This document shows positions 17,933 to 28,308 of a stretch of 64,000 nt of DNA, one piece after another. Below the pieces are notes generated by a model. It made no database searches, was not told the DNA's origin, and was given only the letters and a program-made list of their open reading frames with translations. How positions within the stretch are numbered: the first letter of the stretch is position 1; each line of letters starts with the position of its first letter. The position numbers and the translations under genes were made by a program. The stretch comes from Nocardiopsis sp. FR4 (lineage in GTDB: Bacteria > Actinomycetota > Actinomycetes > Streptosporangiales > Streptosporangiaceae). Where the stretch lies: contig NZ_VWVV01000010.1 in assembly GCF_009830945.1 (NCBI RefSeq), positions 124,001 to 188,000 on the forward strand. The letters run 5' to 3'.

Positions 17933-20290
17933 GTGACGCTCACCCAGGCTGTCGAGACGGTTCCGGGCATCCCGGGGGGCACCGCCCCCGCGGTCCTGCC
18001 CGTGGACGTCCGGCGACGCGTCTCCGCCCTGGCCCGGACGTCGCGGCTGCTGGTCGCCTGCGACTACGACGGCGCCCTCTCCCCCACGGGCCCGGCCAAC
18101 GGACGCCCGCTGCCGGAGGCCCTGCGCGCGCTGCGCGACCTGGCCGACCTGCCCGGCACCGTGTGCGCGGTCATCTCCGCCCGGCCGCTGCGCGACCTGG
18201 CCACGCTCTCCCGGCTGCCCGCCGAGGTGCGCCTGGTGGGCGCGCACGGCACCGAGTTCGACACCGACCTGACCATCGGCCGCCCCGGGCCCGACGCCGC
18301 ACCCTCGGACAAGGCCGCCGCCCTGGAGCTGCTGCGCGAGCAGGTGGAGGCCACCTCCACCCTCTACATCGGCGGCGGCGACGGCGAGGAGCCCGTCTTC
18401 ATGCGCCTGAGCGGCGCGGACGCGGGTGTGCGGGTCGGCGAGGAGCCCACCGTGGCCGCGCACCGCGTGGCCGACACCCCGACCGCTGCGGCGCTGCTGT
18501 CCTCGCTGGCCAACGAGCGCCGCTCCTGGGTGTTCGGCGAGCGCCCCACGCCCATCGAGCGCATGTCGATGCTGTCCAACCAGAACTCGGTGGCCCTGGT
18601 CGGCCCGGACGCGCGCCTGCTCTGGTTCTGCCACCCCCAGCCCGACTCCAACGCCCTGTTCGCCGAGGTCCTGGGCGGGCGGAGCGCGGGCGTGTTCGCC
18701 ATCGCCCCCGCGCACGGAGGCCTTCCGCTGGGCCAGCGCTACCTGCCCGGCACGATGACCGTGCGCACCCGCTGGTCGCGCATGGACGTCACCGACTACC
18801 TCGCGCACGGCACCCCGCAGGGCCGCACCGACCTGGTCCGGGTGATCAGCGGAGTCACCCCGGCCACCGTCGAGTTCGCCCCCCGCCCCGACTTCGGACG
18901 CGCGCCGGTGCGCATCAGCCGCCGGGAGAACGGTCTGCTCGTGGAGGGCGCCGATTTCCCGATGGCGCTGTACGCGCCCGGTGTGGAATGGGAGATCGGG
19001 CACGACGGTGTCGACGACGTCGCCCGCGCGGTCGTGCACCCGTCCTCGGAGCGGCCGGTCGTGCTGGAGCTGCGCTGCGGCACGGACTCCCTCGTGCCCG
19101 GCACCCTGCCCGAGCCCGAACTCCAGCGCGCGGCCGGGGAGCACTGGTCGTCCTGGCTCGACGGGCTCACCCTGCCGACGACAGCCCAGCAGCTGTCAGC
19201 GCGATCCGCCCTGACACTGCGCGGGCTGTGCACCCCCTCCGGCGGCGTGATGGCCGCCGCGACCACGTCGCTGCCCGAGGAGATCGGGGGCGTGCGCAAC
19301 TGGGACTACCGCTACTGCTGGTTGCGCGACGGCGCCCTGACCGTGCAGTCGCTGGTCTCCCTGGGTTCGACCGCCGAGGCGGAGGGGTTCCTGGACTGGG
19401 TGCACCGGGTGGTGGAGTCGTTGCCCGGCCCGGAGATGCTGCGCCCGCTGTACTCGCTGAGCGGTGGCGACCTGGGCCCGGAGGAGGTCGTCGAGTCGCT
19501 CTCGGGCTACGCGGGGTCGCGTCCGGTGCGGATCGGCAACCTCGCCGACCACCAGGTGCAGCTGGACGTGTTCGGCCCCGTCGTGGAGCTGATCGAGAAG
19601 CTGTCCGCCGTGCGCGGCACCCTCGCCGACCGCGACTGGGACCTGGTGCGCGCGATGGCCGAGGCCGTCGCCCGCCGCTGGCACGAGCCCGACCACGGTA
19701 TCTGGGAGGAGCGCGACGAGCCCCGCCAGCGCGTCTACTCCAAGGTGATGTGCTGGGTGACCCTGGACCGCGCCGTCTCGCTGGCCGAGCGCTACGGCCG
19801 CGACGTGGACCCCTCCTGGCCCGGTCTGCGCGACGACATCGCCGCCGAGGTGCTGGAGAAGGGCTGGAACGAGGACGCCCAGGCCTTCACGACCGCCTAC
19901 GACGGCACCGACCTGGACGCGGCCTCGCTGCACATCGGCCTGTCCGGGCTGATCGACCCCGCCGACGAGCGCTTCCAGGCCACCGTGACCGCCGTGGAGG
20001 CGGAGCTACGCAGCGGCCCGACCGTCTACCGGTACCACCGCGACGACGGCCTTCCCGGAGGTGAGGGCGGTTTCCACCTGTGCACCACCTGGCTGATCGA
20101 GGCCTACCTGCTGACCGGCCGCCGCGCGGAGGCCGAGGAGCTGTTCAAGCACCTGGTGGACTGCGCCGGGCCGACCGGTCTGATCCCCGAGGAGTACGAC
20201 CCGGTCACCGAGCGGGCGCTGGGCAACCACCCGCAGGCGTACTCGCACCTGGGCCTGATCCGCTGCGCCCAGCTGCTCGACCGCGCCTAG
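17933..20290 (+). CDS. Trehalose-phosphatase-like / GH15 glucoamylase-trehalase fusion protein
   Basis: 785 residues. The N-terminal third is a HAD domain like OtsB (LLVACDYDGALSPTGPANGR, VISARPLRDL, VGAHGTEF). The C-terminal two thirds are a glycoside hydrolase family 15 (alpha/alpha)6 barrel: GVRNWDYRYCWLRDGALTVQ, GNLADHQVQLDVFG, CTTWLIEAYLL and GLIPEEYDPVT with the catalytic glutamate region. Known GH15 members cleave starch-type glucans or trehalose. In the HAD part motif I reads DYDGA (usually DxDGT) and motif IV reads GGGDGEE instead of GDDxTDE, so phosphatase activity may be lost. GTG 17933 follows GGAGGAGG by 4 nt. Confidence 0.85.
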   Translation: MTLTQAVETVPGIPGGTAPAVLPVDVRRRVSALARTSRLLVACDYDGALSPTGPANGRPLPEALRALRDLADLPGTVCAVISARPLRDLATLSRLPAEVRLVGAHGTEFDTDLTIGRPGPDAAPSDKAAALELLREQVEATSTLYIGGGDGEEPVFMRLSGADAGVRVGEEPTVAAHRVADTPTAAALLSSLANERRSWVFGERPTPIERMSMLSNQNSVALVGPDARLLWFCHPQPDSNALFAEVLGGRSAGVFAIAPAHGGLPLGQRYLPGTMTVRTRWSRMDVTDYLAHGTPQGRTDLVRVISGVTPATVEFAPRPDFGRAPVRISRRENGLLVEGADFPMALYAPGVEWEIGHDGVDDVARAVVHPSSERPVVLELRCGTDSLVPGTLPEPELQRAAGEHWSSWLDGLTLPTTAQQLSARSALTLRGLCTPSGGVMAAATTSLPEEIGGVRNWDYRYCWLRDGALTVQSLVSLGSTAEAEGFLDWVHRVVESLPGPEMLRPLYSLSGGDLGPEEVVESLSGYAGSRPVRIGNLADHQVQLDVFGPVVELIEKLSAVRGTLADRDWDLVRAMAEAVARRWHEPDHGIWEERDEPRQRVYSKVMCWVTLDRAVSLAERYGRDVDPSWPGLRDDIAAEVLEKGWNEDAQAFTTAYDGTDLDAASLHIGLSGLIDPADERFQATVTAVEAELRSGPTVYRYHRDDGLPGGEGGFHLCTTWLIEAYLLTGRRAEAEELFKHLVDCAGPTGLIPEEYDPVTERALGNHPQAYSHLGLIRCAQLLDRA

Positions 20291-20360
20291 GGGGCCGGGG
20301 GCCCGGTCCGCCCTCCGCGGCCCCGGACACCCCGACCGCCTCCTATCGCACCGCCCCCTT

Positions 20361-20376
20361 CCCTCCCTTGGGAGGG
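20361..20376 (+). terminator. Hairpin after the GH15 fusion gene
   Basis: CCCTCCC-TT-GGGAGGG, 70 nt after the stop codon. A second stem-loop (CAGAC ... GTCTG with CCTGT/ACAGG inside, 20487-20511) lies further on. Either may end the transcript. Confidence 0.45.
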
Positions 20377-20526
20377 TGCGGCCCCGGCCAGGGCACCGGG
20401 GACCGCACCCGACACCGGGGGGCGGTGTTGGAATGCGCACTGCCCGTAACCTCCGCGCCCAATCATCCCCGTGCGGGGGAAACCTCCAGACCCCCTGTCC
20501 CACAGGGTCTGCGGAACGGAAAAAAC

Positions 20527-20655
20527 CTGGCTGACCAGGTGAGGGAGTACTCCGGAAACTTCGCTCCCGCCCCTCGAGAGGATCGGGAGCGGAGCACGGT
20601 GGGCCGACGGGGGGAATCCGCTCAGTAACGGCCCAAGGTCCGTCCGATCACGCGC
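20527..20655 (+). ncRNA. Candidate structured RNA, c-di-AMP (ydaO-yuaA)-like, possibly truncated
   Basis: This stretch is not coding but is rich in nested stems: CCTGG-CTGA-CCAGG (20527-20540); CGCTCCCG/CGGGAGCG (20563-20570 with 20585-20592) with an inner CCTC/GAGG; and GGGCCG/CGGCCC (20602-20607 with 20630-20635). The last encloses GGGGGGAATCCGC...AGTAACGG, which resembles the GGGGUGAAUCC...GGUA core of ydaO-type riboswitches. The usual 3' part (CGTCAGCTAAC-like) is not seen, and no gene follows on this strand; a VOC pseudogene lies antisense instead. Similarity judged by eye only. Confidence 0.3.
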
Positions 20656-20883
20656 GCACCCCCTCCATGCTCTCGGCCAGCGCGGGGGCAAGGCCGTGCG
20701 GGAGCACGTCGTGGACCCACACGATGCGGCAGCTCCCCTCCCCCTCGGGGTCGGCGAGCACGGTTTACCCGACCTTCCCCGGCTGGTGCTCCGGCACCGT
20801 CGCGCCCAGCTCCAGCAGCTCCTCCACCGCCCGGTCGACGTCGGGCACGGCGAAGTCCAGGTGCACGCGCGCGGGTCCGTCCG
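20648..20883 (-). pseudogene. VOC/glyoxalase-family protein remnant
   Basis: The minus-strand frame reads RVHLDFAVPDVDRAVEELLE, then LGATVPEHQPGKVG, a TAA stop, then TVLADPEGEGSCRIVW and a TGA at 20650-20648. This is the C-terminal half of a VOC protein (DPEG motif), broken by an in-frame stop at 20768-20766. The N-terminal half is absent. It lies directly downstream of HxlR on the same strand. Confidence 0.7.
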
Positions 20884-20939
20884 GCCGAGTCAGCCCCCGC
20901 TCCCGCCCCCGCGCGTCAGAGGCCCCGGAGGAGAGCGGG

Positions 20940-21308
20940 TCACGCCTCCTCCTCGTCGAACCGCGCGCGGGCGCGCTGGACCGCGGGCATGTTCGCGGTG
21001 CTCCAGCGCAGGAGCGCGTCGATGAGGTCCTGGAGCGTCTTGCCGAGCGGAGCGATGCGGTACTCCACGGCGAGGGGGCGGGTGCCCACGACGGTGCGTT
21101 CGACCATTCCGTTGCGTTCCAGGCGCCGCAGCGCCGTCGTGAGCGACTTCTGGGTGACGAGGGGAATGGCCCGGCGCAGTTCGTTGAAGCGCAGCGGCTG
21201 TTCGCACAGTTCCTCCAGCACCTGGAGCGACCACTTGTCGAGCACCTGGTCGAGCAGTTCGCGGTGGAGTGGGCTGATCCGGGGCTGCTGGGGTTCGGTA
21301 TCCGGCAT
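20940..21308 (-). CDS. HxlR family transcriptional regulator
   Basis: 122-residue winged-helix regulator. The HxlR pattern is seen in LDKWSLQVLEELCEQPLRFNELRRAIPLVTQKSLTTALRRLERNGMVERT (residues ~23-72). The N-terminal cysteine used by redox-sensing HxlR members is missing (the position reads LDKW). ATG 21308 is the likely start, although the ribosome binding site is poor. Divergent from the RidA gene across an 81-nt gap that holds a dyad, so it probably controls itself and RidA. Confidence 0.85.
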   Translation of the reverse strand: MPDTEPQQPRISPLHRELLDQVLDKWSLQVLEELCEQPLRFNELRRAIPLVTQKSLTTALRRLERNGMVERTVVGTRPLAVEYRIAPLGKTLQDLIDALLRWSTANMPAVQRARARFDEEEA

Positions 21309-21336
21309 GAAACCTGGTTTCGTTGAAGTTCCTTTC

Positions 21337-21360
21337 GTATACCAAGTATTAGTTGGATAC
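21337..21360. promoter_or_regulatory. Putative HxlR operator
   Basis: GTATACCAA (21337-21345) and TTGGATAC (21353-21360) form an interrupted inverted repeat in the short gap between hxlR and ridA. HxlR proteins typically bind such GTA...TAC dyads between divergent genes. Confidence 0.6.
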
Positions 21361-21389
21361 CTTCTTGCCGCCAAACGTGAGGACCTTCC

Positions 21390-21800
21390 ATGACCGTGCG
21401 CCTGCTCACCCCCGAGGGCATGTTCCAGCCCGTGCCCTACCACCACGTCGCGATCGGTACGGGCACCCGTCAGGTGCACGTGGCCGGGCAGATCGCGCGC
21501 GACGCGGAGGGCAACCCCGTCGCGACGGGCGACCTCACCGGCCAGGTGGCCCACGCCCTGCGCAACACCGCGCGCGGCCTGGCCGGCGCCGGGGCCGACT
21601 TCTCCGACGTCGTGCGCCTCAGGTTCTTCGTCACCGACTGGCGCCCCGAGAAGGCGGACGACTTCATGGCGGGCCTCGAGGGCGTCATCGACGAGCTGGG
21701 GATTCCGCGTCCGCTGCCGCCCCTGTCTCTCATCGGCGTGGACTACCTGTTCGAGCCCGACGTTCTCGTCGAGGTCGAGGCGTTCGCGGTCCTCGACTGA
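21390..21800 (+). CDS. Rid family (YjgF/RidA-like) protein
   Basis: 136 residues of the Rid trimer fold: VHVAGQIARDAEGNPVATGD, QVAHALRNTARGL, DVVRLRFFVTDWRPEKADDF. RidA hydrolyses reactive enamines or imines made by PLP enzymes. The C-terminal motif is LIGVDYLFEPDVLVEVEA; the arginine of the archetype motif (R105 of RidA) is replaced, which puts it in a non-RidA Rid subgroup of uncertain function. Controlled, most likely, by the divergent HxlR protein. Confidence 0.85.
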   Translation: MTVRLLTPEGMFQPVPYHHVAIGTGTRQVHVAGQIARDAEGNPVATGDLTGQVAHALRNTARGLAGAGADFSDVVRLRFFVTDWRPEKADDFMAGLEGVIDELGIPRPLPPLSLIGVDYLFEPDVLVEVEAFAVLD

Positions 21801-22000
21801 CCGGGGACGGGAGAGGGCCCCGCGTCCGCCGGAACGCGGACCGGGGCCGGAGGCCGGCGGGGGCTTCAGCCGAAGGGGGACTCGGGGCGGTCGGCCCCGG
21901 CGGCCTTCCGGACCCGGCCCTCCGGCTCCTTCCGAGCGGCCTCCCGGAGGCCGACCGGTACGTCGTCACGGCTGGCCAGAGAACGGCCAGCCGTCGTGTG

Positions 22001-22597
22001 TCACCGGAAGCGCGGACCCTCCTCCAGGAACTCGCGCACACCCGGCCACTCCGAGCGCAGCACCGAGTAGTAGACCACGTCCCGGCGGCGCCCTCCCGGC
22101 ATGACGTCGTAGCTGCGCAGGACGCCCTCCTCCGTGGCGCCGATGGCGCGCAGGCCCCGGCGGGCGCGCTCGTTGAGCACGTCGGTCTTGAACTCGACCC
22201 GTTCGGCGCCCATCACCTCGAAGGCGTGCCGCATCGTGAGGTACTTCGACCAGTGGTTGATCCCGCGCCCCCAGAACTCGCTCCCCAGCCAGGAGTTGCC
22301 GACCTCCAGGCGCAGGTCGGGCTCGGACATGTTTCCGTAGCTCGTGCTGCCCGCCACGCGCCCGCTCGACTTGTCGGTGATGGTGAAGGTGGTCTGCTCA
22401 CCGCTGTCGCTGGCGGAGAGGCAGGAGTAGAAGAACCGGACGAAGCTGGCCTGGTCCTCCACACGGGTCACGAAGTGGGTCCAGATGTCGGGATCCATGA
22501 CCTGCTCCCGCCATCCCTCGCGATCGGACTCGGTCAGCGGAGTGAGCAGCACGTGCTCGTTCTCCAACCGGACACGCGACTGCTCGGACCACGACAT
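22001..22597 (-). CDS. GNAT family N-acetyltransferase (RimJ/RimL type)
   Basis: 198 residues. N-terminal VRLENEHVLLTPLTESDREG, central RVAGSTSYGNM, and the acetyl-CoA region LEVGNSWLGSEFWGRGINHW mark a RimJ/RimL-like acetyltransferase, with ERVEFKTDVLNERARRGLRA as the conserved C-terminal helix. GGAGGAG precedes ATG 22597. The acceptor is unknown. Confidence 0.88.
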   Translation of the reverse strand: MSWSEQSRVRLENEHVLLTPLTESDREGWREQVMDPDIWTHFVTRVEDQASFVRFFYSCLSASDSGEQTTFTITDKSSGRVAGSTSYGNMSEPDLRLEVGNSWLGSEFWGRGINHWSKYLTMRHAFEVMGAERVEFKTDVLNERARRGLRAIGATEEGVLRSYDVMPGGRRRDVVYYSVLRSEWPGVREFLEEGPRFR

Positions 22598-22759
22598 GGG
22601 AACTCCTCCGGATATACGTCGGTACGTCCGGGGCGGAGTTTAGTTACGGCCGTCACGTACCTCCACGGAGGGGACCCCCGCACGGGCCGCGGTACCGCGC
22701 CGACCGTCGTACCCGGCCGATACGGTGTCCTCTCCACCAGAACGCGGAGGAACCGAGCG

Positions 22760-23875
22760 ATGGCCGCCACCGACACCGTCATCTCCCCGCGCGCGCTGAA
22801 CCGCGCCACCCTGGCCCGCCAGTTCCTGCTGGAGCGCGTGGACCGGCCGGTCACCGAGGTGGTCACCCGCCTCGTCGGCCTGCAGGCACAGACCACGCAC
22901 ACCTGGTACGTGGGCCTGCAGAACCGGATCGAGGGCGTCCGCCCCGAGGAGGTCGGGCGCCAGCTCACCGACGGCGAACTCGTCCGCGCCACGCTGATGC
23001 GCGGCACCCTGCACCTGGTCACCCCCGCGGACCTGCGCTCGCTGCGCCCCACCCTGGACGCCGTCATGGAGCGGGGACTGGCGCACGGCAACCACGGCAG
23101 GGCCCTCGCCGGGGTCGACCTCACGGCCGTGGTGGAGGCCGGGCGCGCCCTCTTGGAGAAGGGGCCGCTCACCCCCGGCGAGCTGGGGCCGCTACTGGCC
23201 GAGCGGTGGCCGGACGTTCCCTCCGGCGACCTGTCCCACGCGGTCCGCTCCCTGCTCCCCGTCGTCCACGTGCCCCCGCGCGGGGTGTGGGGCGCCTCCG
23301 GCCCGCCCCGACTCGCCCCCGCCGACACCTGGACCGGACTACCCATGGACGCCGCACCGGACCCCGGCGGCCTCGTGCTGCGCTACCTGGCCGCGTTCGG
23401 CCCGGCCACCGTCCGGGACGTGCAGGCGTGGTCGGGGCTGACCCGGCTGCGGAGCGTGGTGGAGGGCCTGCGCGAGCGGCTCACGGTGCTGCGCGGCGAG
23501 GACGGCGCCGAGCTGTTCGACCTGCCCGACGCCCCGCGCCCCGGGGGCGGGGTGCCCGCCCCCGTGCGCTTCCTCTACGACTTCGACAACCTGCTGCGCG
23601 GCCACGCCGACCGCGGCCGGGTGATCGACCCCGAGGACCTGCGCCGCCTCGCCTCCCGGAACGGGATGCCGCCCGCCACCGTGCTGGTCGACGGCCGGGT
23701 GCGGGGCTCGTGGAAGGTGGTGCGGAGCGGGGGGACCGCGACCGTGGAGGTGACCCCGTTCCGGCCGCTCGGGGGCGCCGACCGCGAGGAGGCCGAAGCG
23801 GAGGGGCTGCGCCTGCTGGGCTTCTGGGCCCGCGACAGCGACCGGCACGAGGTCCGCTTCGCCGCTCCCGCCTGA
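22760..23875 (+). CDS. AlkZ-like winged-helix DNA glycosylase family protein
   Basis: 371 residues of the HTH_42/AlkZ family. These are winged-helix DNA glycosylases; characterised members excise alkylated or crosslinked bases and protect producers from azinomycin. The catalytic QxQ motif is present in LVGLQAQTTHTWYVGL (~34-49). Later family features are TLMRGTLHLVTPADL and VRFLYDFDNLLRGHADR. GGAGG lies 9 nt before ATG 22760. Monocistronic; no biosynthetic cluster is next to it. Confidence 0.85.
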   Translation: MAATDTVISPRALNRATLARQFLLERVDRPVTEVVTRLVGLQAQTTHTWYVGLQNRIEGVRPEEVGRQLTDGELVRATLMRGTLHLVTPADLRSLRPTLDAVMERGLAHGNHGRALAGVDLTAVVEAGRALLEKGPLTPGELGPLLAERWPDVPSGDLSHAVRSLLPVVHVPPRGVWGASGPPRLAPADTWTGLPMDAAPDPGGLVLRYLAAFGPATVRDVQAWSGLTRLRSVVEGLRERLTVLRGEDGAELFDLPDAPRPGGGVPAPVRFLYDFDNLLRGHADRGRVIDPEDLRRLASRNGMPPATVLVDGRVRGSWKVVRSGGTATVEVTPFRPLGGADREEAEAEGLRLLGFWARDSDRHEVRFAAPA

Positions 23876-24014
23876 ACGGCGCCTCGGCTTCCGTACTCCG
23901 TGGCACCCGGCGCAAAGTCGGAATCACCCGTTTCACACCGAGAATTACGGTGTCCACTGTGGAGGCATGTATCCGGACCTCGGACTCTACGTGTGGATAT
24001 GGAAGGATTCACGG

Positions 24015-25817
24015 GTGACCGAAGAGTTCCGCGCCGCGTTCCAACGCGTGCTCGACACCGCAGCCAACCAGGCACCCGACTTCCCGGGAGCCGTGCACGA
24101 CGTGTTCCGGCTGTCCTCCCAGGTGCCCGTGGACGAACTCGCCATCGCCATGGAGGCGCTGGCCCCGGTCCTGAGCGACGCCGAGCCGACCGCGGGGATC
24201 GCGGCCGACCTCGCCGTCCTGGCCGGCGCCCTGGTGGAGTCCGGTGCCCCGGCGGGACAGGTGGGGTTGGAGGTGCTGCGCCAGCTCGGCAGTTACGGTC
24301 AGGCCGCGGTGGCGTTCATGCACGCCTGGGACAAGACCGGCGGCGGCGCGCCCCCCGCGCCCCCCGAGGTGTCCGAGGCCGAGGAGGCCCGGGTCGAGGA
24401 GGTCCTCGGCGAGAACGCCCCCCTGGCCACCGTGGGCTGGTGGACGTCGCTGCGCTACGGTCTGGCCGCCAAGGCCATGCTGGGCGACGCCCGGGTGCGC
24501 GCGGCCGTGCGCTCCGACCCCAGCGCGCTGGAGGGGCTCACCCAGATCGTGCACGCCCTGTCCACGCAGCTCAGTGAGTTCGTCGAGGTGAACGAACTGC
24601 TGCGGATGGCGGAGGCGGACACCGCCCTGGTGCTGGACCGGGCCTCGTGGCGGGGCTTCCGGGTGCGCTTCGACGGGATCGGCGACAACTTCCAGCTGCA
24701 CACGCTGCTCGCGGACGCGCTGATCGGCAAGGAGGGCCGGCGGGTACCGGGCACCCGGCCCGACCCCCGGTGGACGGCCGCCTGCCTGGACGCCCCGGCG
24801 GACCCGCTGGCGGACGTGGTGCGCGGCGAGTGGGACCTGGTCGGCGGGGACGGCACGTGGGTGGGCAACGAGGCGTGCCCCGGGGACATCCCGGTCCTGG
24901 AGGGGGAGCGCGTACTCGTCCTGGAACCGCAGACGCTGACCCACTCCTGGCGGGCCGGGCGCCGGCACCCGCACATCCCGGGGTCCCTGGAGGTGGTGGA
25001 GGAGATCCCCTCCAGCGAGGCGGCGGCCTGGTGGTCGCGGATCCACCCGGCCGGCGCGGTCCGCCACCCGCTGGCCCCGCCCCTGGAGCACGACGAGACC
25101 GGGACCCACCGGGCGCCCCGGCACTTCGGCGTGGCCGCGCACTTCGCCGAGGTGGACTCGGGACCGATGTCGGCGACGTTCCGCGCGCTGGAGCCCGAGG
25201 AGGACGGGGCTCCCCGTCCGGGGGCCTGGAGGTCTCCCGGGGAGTACGACGACGCCTCCGCGGCTCCCGGGTCCCGGGAGCCGCGGAGCGCTTCCGCCGG
25301 ACCGGACGCGCCCGCCGCCCCCCAGGACCCGTGGGGAGCGCCCGCCGACGCGGGCGGGACCGACCAGGACCTCACGGCCGTACCGCACGCCTGGAACGCC
25401 CCCGGCTACCGGGACGAACTCAGCGAGGACCGCGCCCCCCTGCCGCACGCGTGGGACGACCCGCCCGCCGCGGACGGCCCCGCACAGCCGGTGTGGGGCA
25501 GGCCCGTGGAACACCGGGTCGCCCCCGCCCCGGACGGACCGGCCGAACCGCACCCGTGGGAGGCGTTCACCGGACACGGGGACGAGCAGACCGAACCGGG
25601 GGAGCCGCCGCGGACGGCGCCCGCGGAGCGGTCGAACGGGGCCGCCCCGGCGCAGGGGCCCGACCCCGACCCCCGGGCCGACGCGCCCGCCTCCCCGGCC
25701 GCCGACGAGCGGCCCTCGGGGGCGCACCAGCTCCCGCCCATGCCTCCGGGGGTCTCCGACAGCTGGTCGTGGGCGCCCCGGTGGAAGTGGCCCGCGCCGC
25801 CGGAACCCCCGCGCTGA
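24015..25817 (+). CDS. Uncharacterised protein with a proline/tryptophan-rich disordered tail
   Basis: 600 residues; family not recognised. Residues ~1-370 are helical and conserved-looking ([55 protein letters not shown]). The tail (~390-600) is low-complexity Pro/Asp/Ala with repeated PHAW and HPWEAF-type motifs. No signal peptide or membrane segment. GTG 24015 is preferred because GGAAGG lies 8 nt upstream; ATG 23967 has its purines only 1 nt away. It precedes lpd on the same strand with a 205-nt gap. Confidence 0.7.
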   Translation: MTEEFRAAFQRVLDTAANQAPDFPGAVHDVFRLSSQVPVDELAIAMEALAPVLSDAEPTAGIAADLAVLAGALVESGAPAGQVGLEVLRQLGSYGQAAVAFMHAWDKTGGGAPPAPPEVSEAEEARVEEVLGENAPLATVGWWTSLRYGLAAKAMLGDARVRAAVRSDPSALEGLTQIVHALSTQLSEFVEVNELLRMAEADTALVLDRASWRGFRVRFDGIGDNFQLHTLLADALIGKEGRRVPGTRPDPRWTAACLDAPADPLADVVRGEWDLVGGDGTWVGNEACPGDIPVLEGERVLVLEPQTLTHSWRAGRRHPHIPGSLEVVEEIPSSEAAAWWSRIHPAGAVRHPLAPPLEHDETGTHRAPRHFGVAAHFAEVDSGPMSATFRALEPEEDGAPRPGAWRSPGEYDDASAAPGSREPRSASAGPDAPAAPQDPWGAPADAGGTDQDLTAVPHAWNAPGYRDELSEDRAPLPHAWDDPPAADGPAQPVWGRPVEHRVAPAPDGPAEPHPWEAFTGHGDEQTEPGEPPRTAPAERSNGAAPAQGPDPDPRADAPASPAADERPSGAHQLPPMPPGVSDSWSWAPRWKWPAPPEPPR

Positions 25818-26022
25818 CCGGAGCCGCCCCGCGGCCCCGGCGACCGGTCGCACCCGGGCCGTCTCGCCGACGACCAGCGCCGACCCCGGAAAGTGGTACC
25901 AAGAAAGCGGCTGGTCACCCACGCGTGGCGGGTACGCGACTAGGCTGGCGTTCGGCAATCCGACAACCCGGGCAAGCCGACTGCGCTGGGTGCGTCACAA
26001 ACACACTCAAGGAGATCCCGTC

Positions 26023-27426
<1,404 letters not shown>

Positions 27427-27438
27427 CGAGCCGCGTCC

Positions 27439-27459
27439 GGGGGCGGGTGCCGCGCCCCC
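27439..27459 (+). terminator. Terminator after lpdA
   Basis: GGGGGCG (27439-27445), 7-nt loop, CGCCCCC (27453-27459), 13 nt after the stop. Confidence 0.6.
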
Positions 27460-27552
27460 GCGCCGGGGGCACCGGGGACTTGCTAAGTTTCCCTGTGTCC
27501 CCCGCCGGAGCCCCCTCCCGCCGCCCGGCGCTCCCCGAACCGAAAGCCACCC

Positions 27553-28248
27553 ATGCGACTGATCCCGTCCACCCCCCTGTCGTGCCTGGGCACGGCCGTC
27601 GCCGTCGCCGTCGTCGGCGGAGTCGCCCTCGTCGGCTTCGGCGTGGTCGACGTCGACGAGTTCGACCTGAACCTCGGTCTGCCCTCCTGGGGCGGCGAGG
27701 AGTCCCCGGACGAGGAGCCCAGCGCCGACCCGAGCCCCGAGGCGGAGCCAGAGGAGCAGGAGGCGTCGGGCTACGCGCTGCCCGAGTCCTGCGAGGCCGC
27801 CGGCGCCGCCGAGGTCGTCGGCGACCTGGCCCCCGGCCCGGTCCTGACCGAGGAGTCCGGCGAGGTGGCGGGTATCGACGACGCCGAGCAGGTGGTGTGC
27901 TCCTTCAGCGACGGGAGCACCGAGCCGGGCGCGCCCTCGTTCACCCTCGTGTTCACCCTGAACGCCGACCCCAGCGCCAGCCCCGACGTGGTGCGGGTGC
28001 CCGGCGCCGAGGCGGAGATGAACTGGGAGGTGGACATCGACGTGGACGTGGACACCTACCACACCGAGGAGGCCGACTCCCTGGGCGGCGACCTGGAGTA
28101 CGTGGGCACCGTGGACGGATCCAGCCGCCACCTGTACCTGTCGCTGCCCGGCGACCTGTACGTCACGGCGATCGCCTACGGCGACGAGGTGCCGCGCGAG
28201 GACCTGGAGCGGGTGGTCATGGAGGCCGCCGAGCGCGTCCGCGGCTGA
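27553..28248 (+). CDS. Membrane-anchored acidic extracytoplasmic protein, unknown function
   Basis: 231 residues. One N-terminal membrane segment (LGTAVAVAVVGGVALVGFGVV, ~12-32), a strongly acidic Glu/Pro linker (~50-75), and a ~150-residue domain with two cysteines (PESCEAAG and QVVCSFSD) that could pair. The arrangement resembles actinobacterial surface proteins of unknown role. It converges on the OmpA-domain lipoprotein gene across a shared terminator. Confidence 0.7.
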   Translation: MRLIPSTPLSCLGTAVAVAVVGGVALVGFGVVDVDEFDLNLGLPSWGGEESPDEEPSADPSPEAEPEEQEASGYALPESCEAAGAAEVVGDLAPGPVLTEESGEVAGIDDAEQVVCSFSDGSTEPGAPSFTLVFTLNADPSASPDVVRVPGAEAEMNWEVDIDVDVDTYHTEEADSLGGDLEYVGTVDGSSRHLYLSLPGDLYVTAIAYGDEVPREDLERVVMEAAERVRG

Positions 28249-28269
28249 GCGGGCACCGGGAGCGAACGG

Positions 28270-28293
28270 AGGGGGCCGCCCGGGCGGCCCCCT
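28270..28293. terminator. Bidirectional terminator
   Basis: A 24-nt perfect palindrome (two 12-nt GC-rich halves, GGGGGCCGCC and its complement) sits between two convergent genes. Confidence 0.7.
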
Positions 28294-28308
28294 CCCCGCG
28301 TCCCGGGC

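Noticed and set aside
20460-20520. CRISPR-like repeat (GTGCGGGGGAAAC)
   Set aside because: Single copy only, with no spacer-repeat periodicity.
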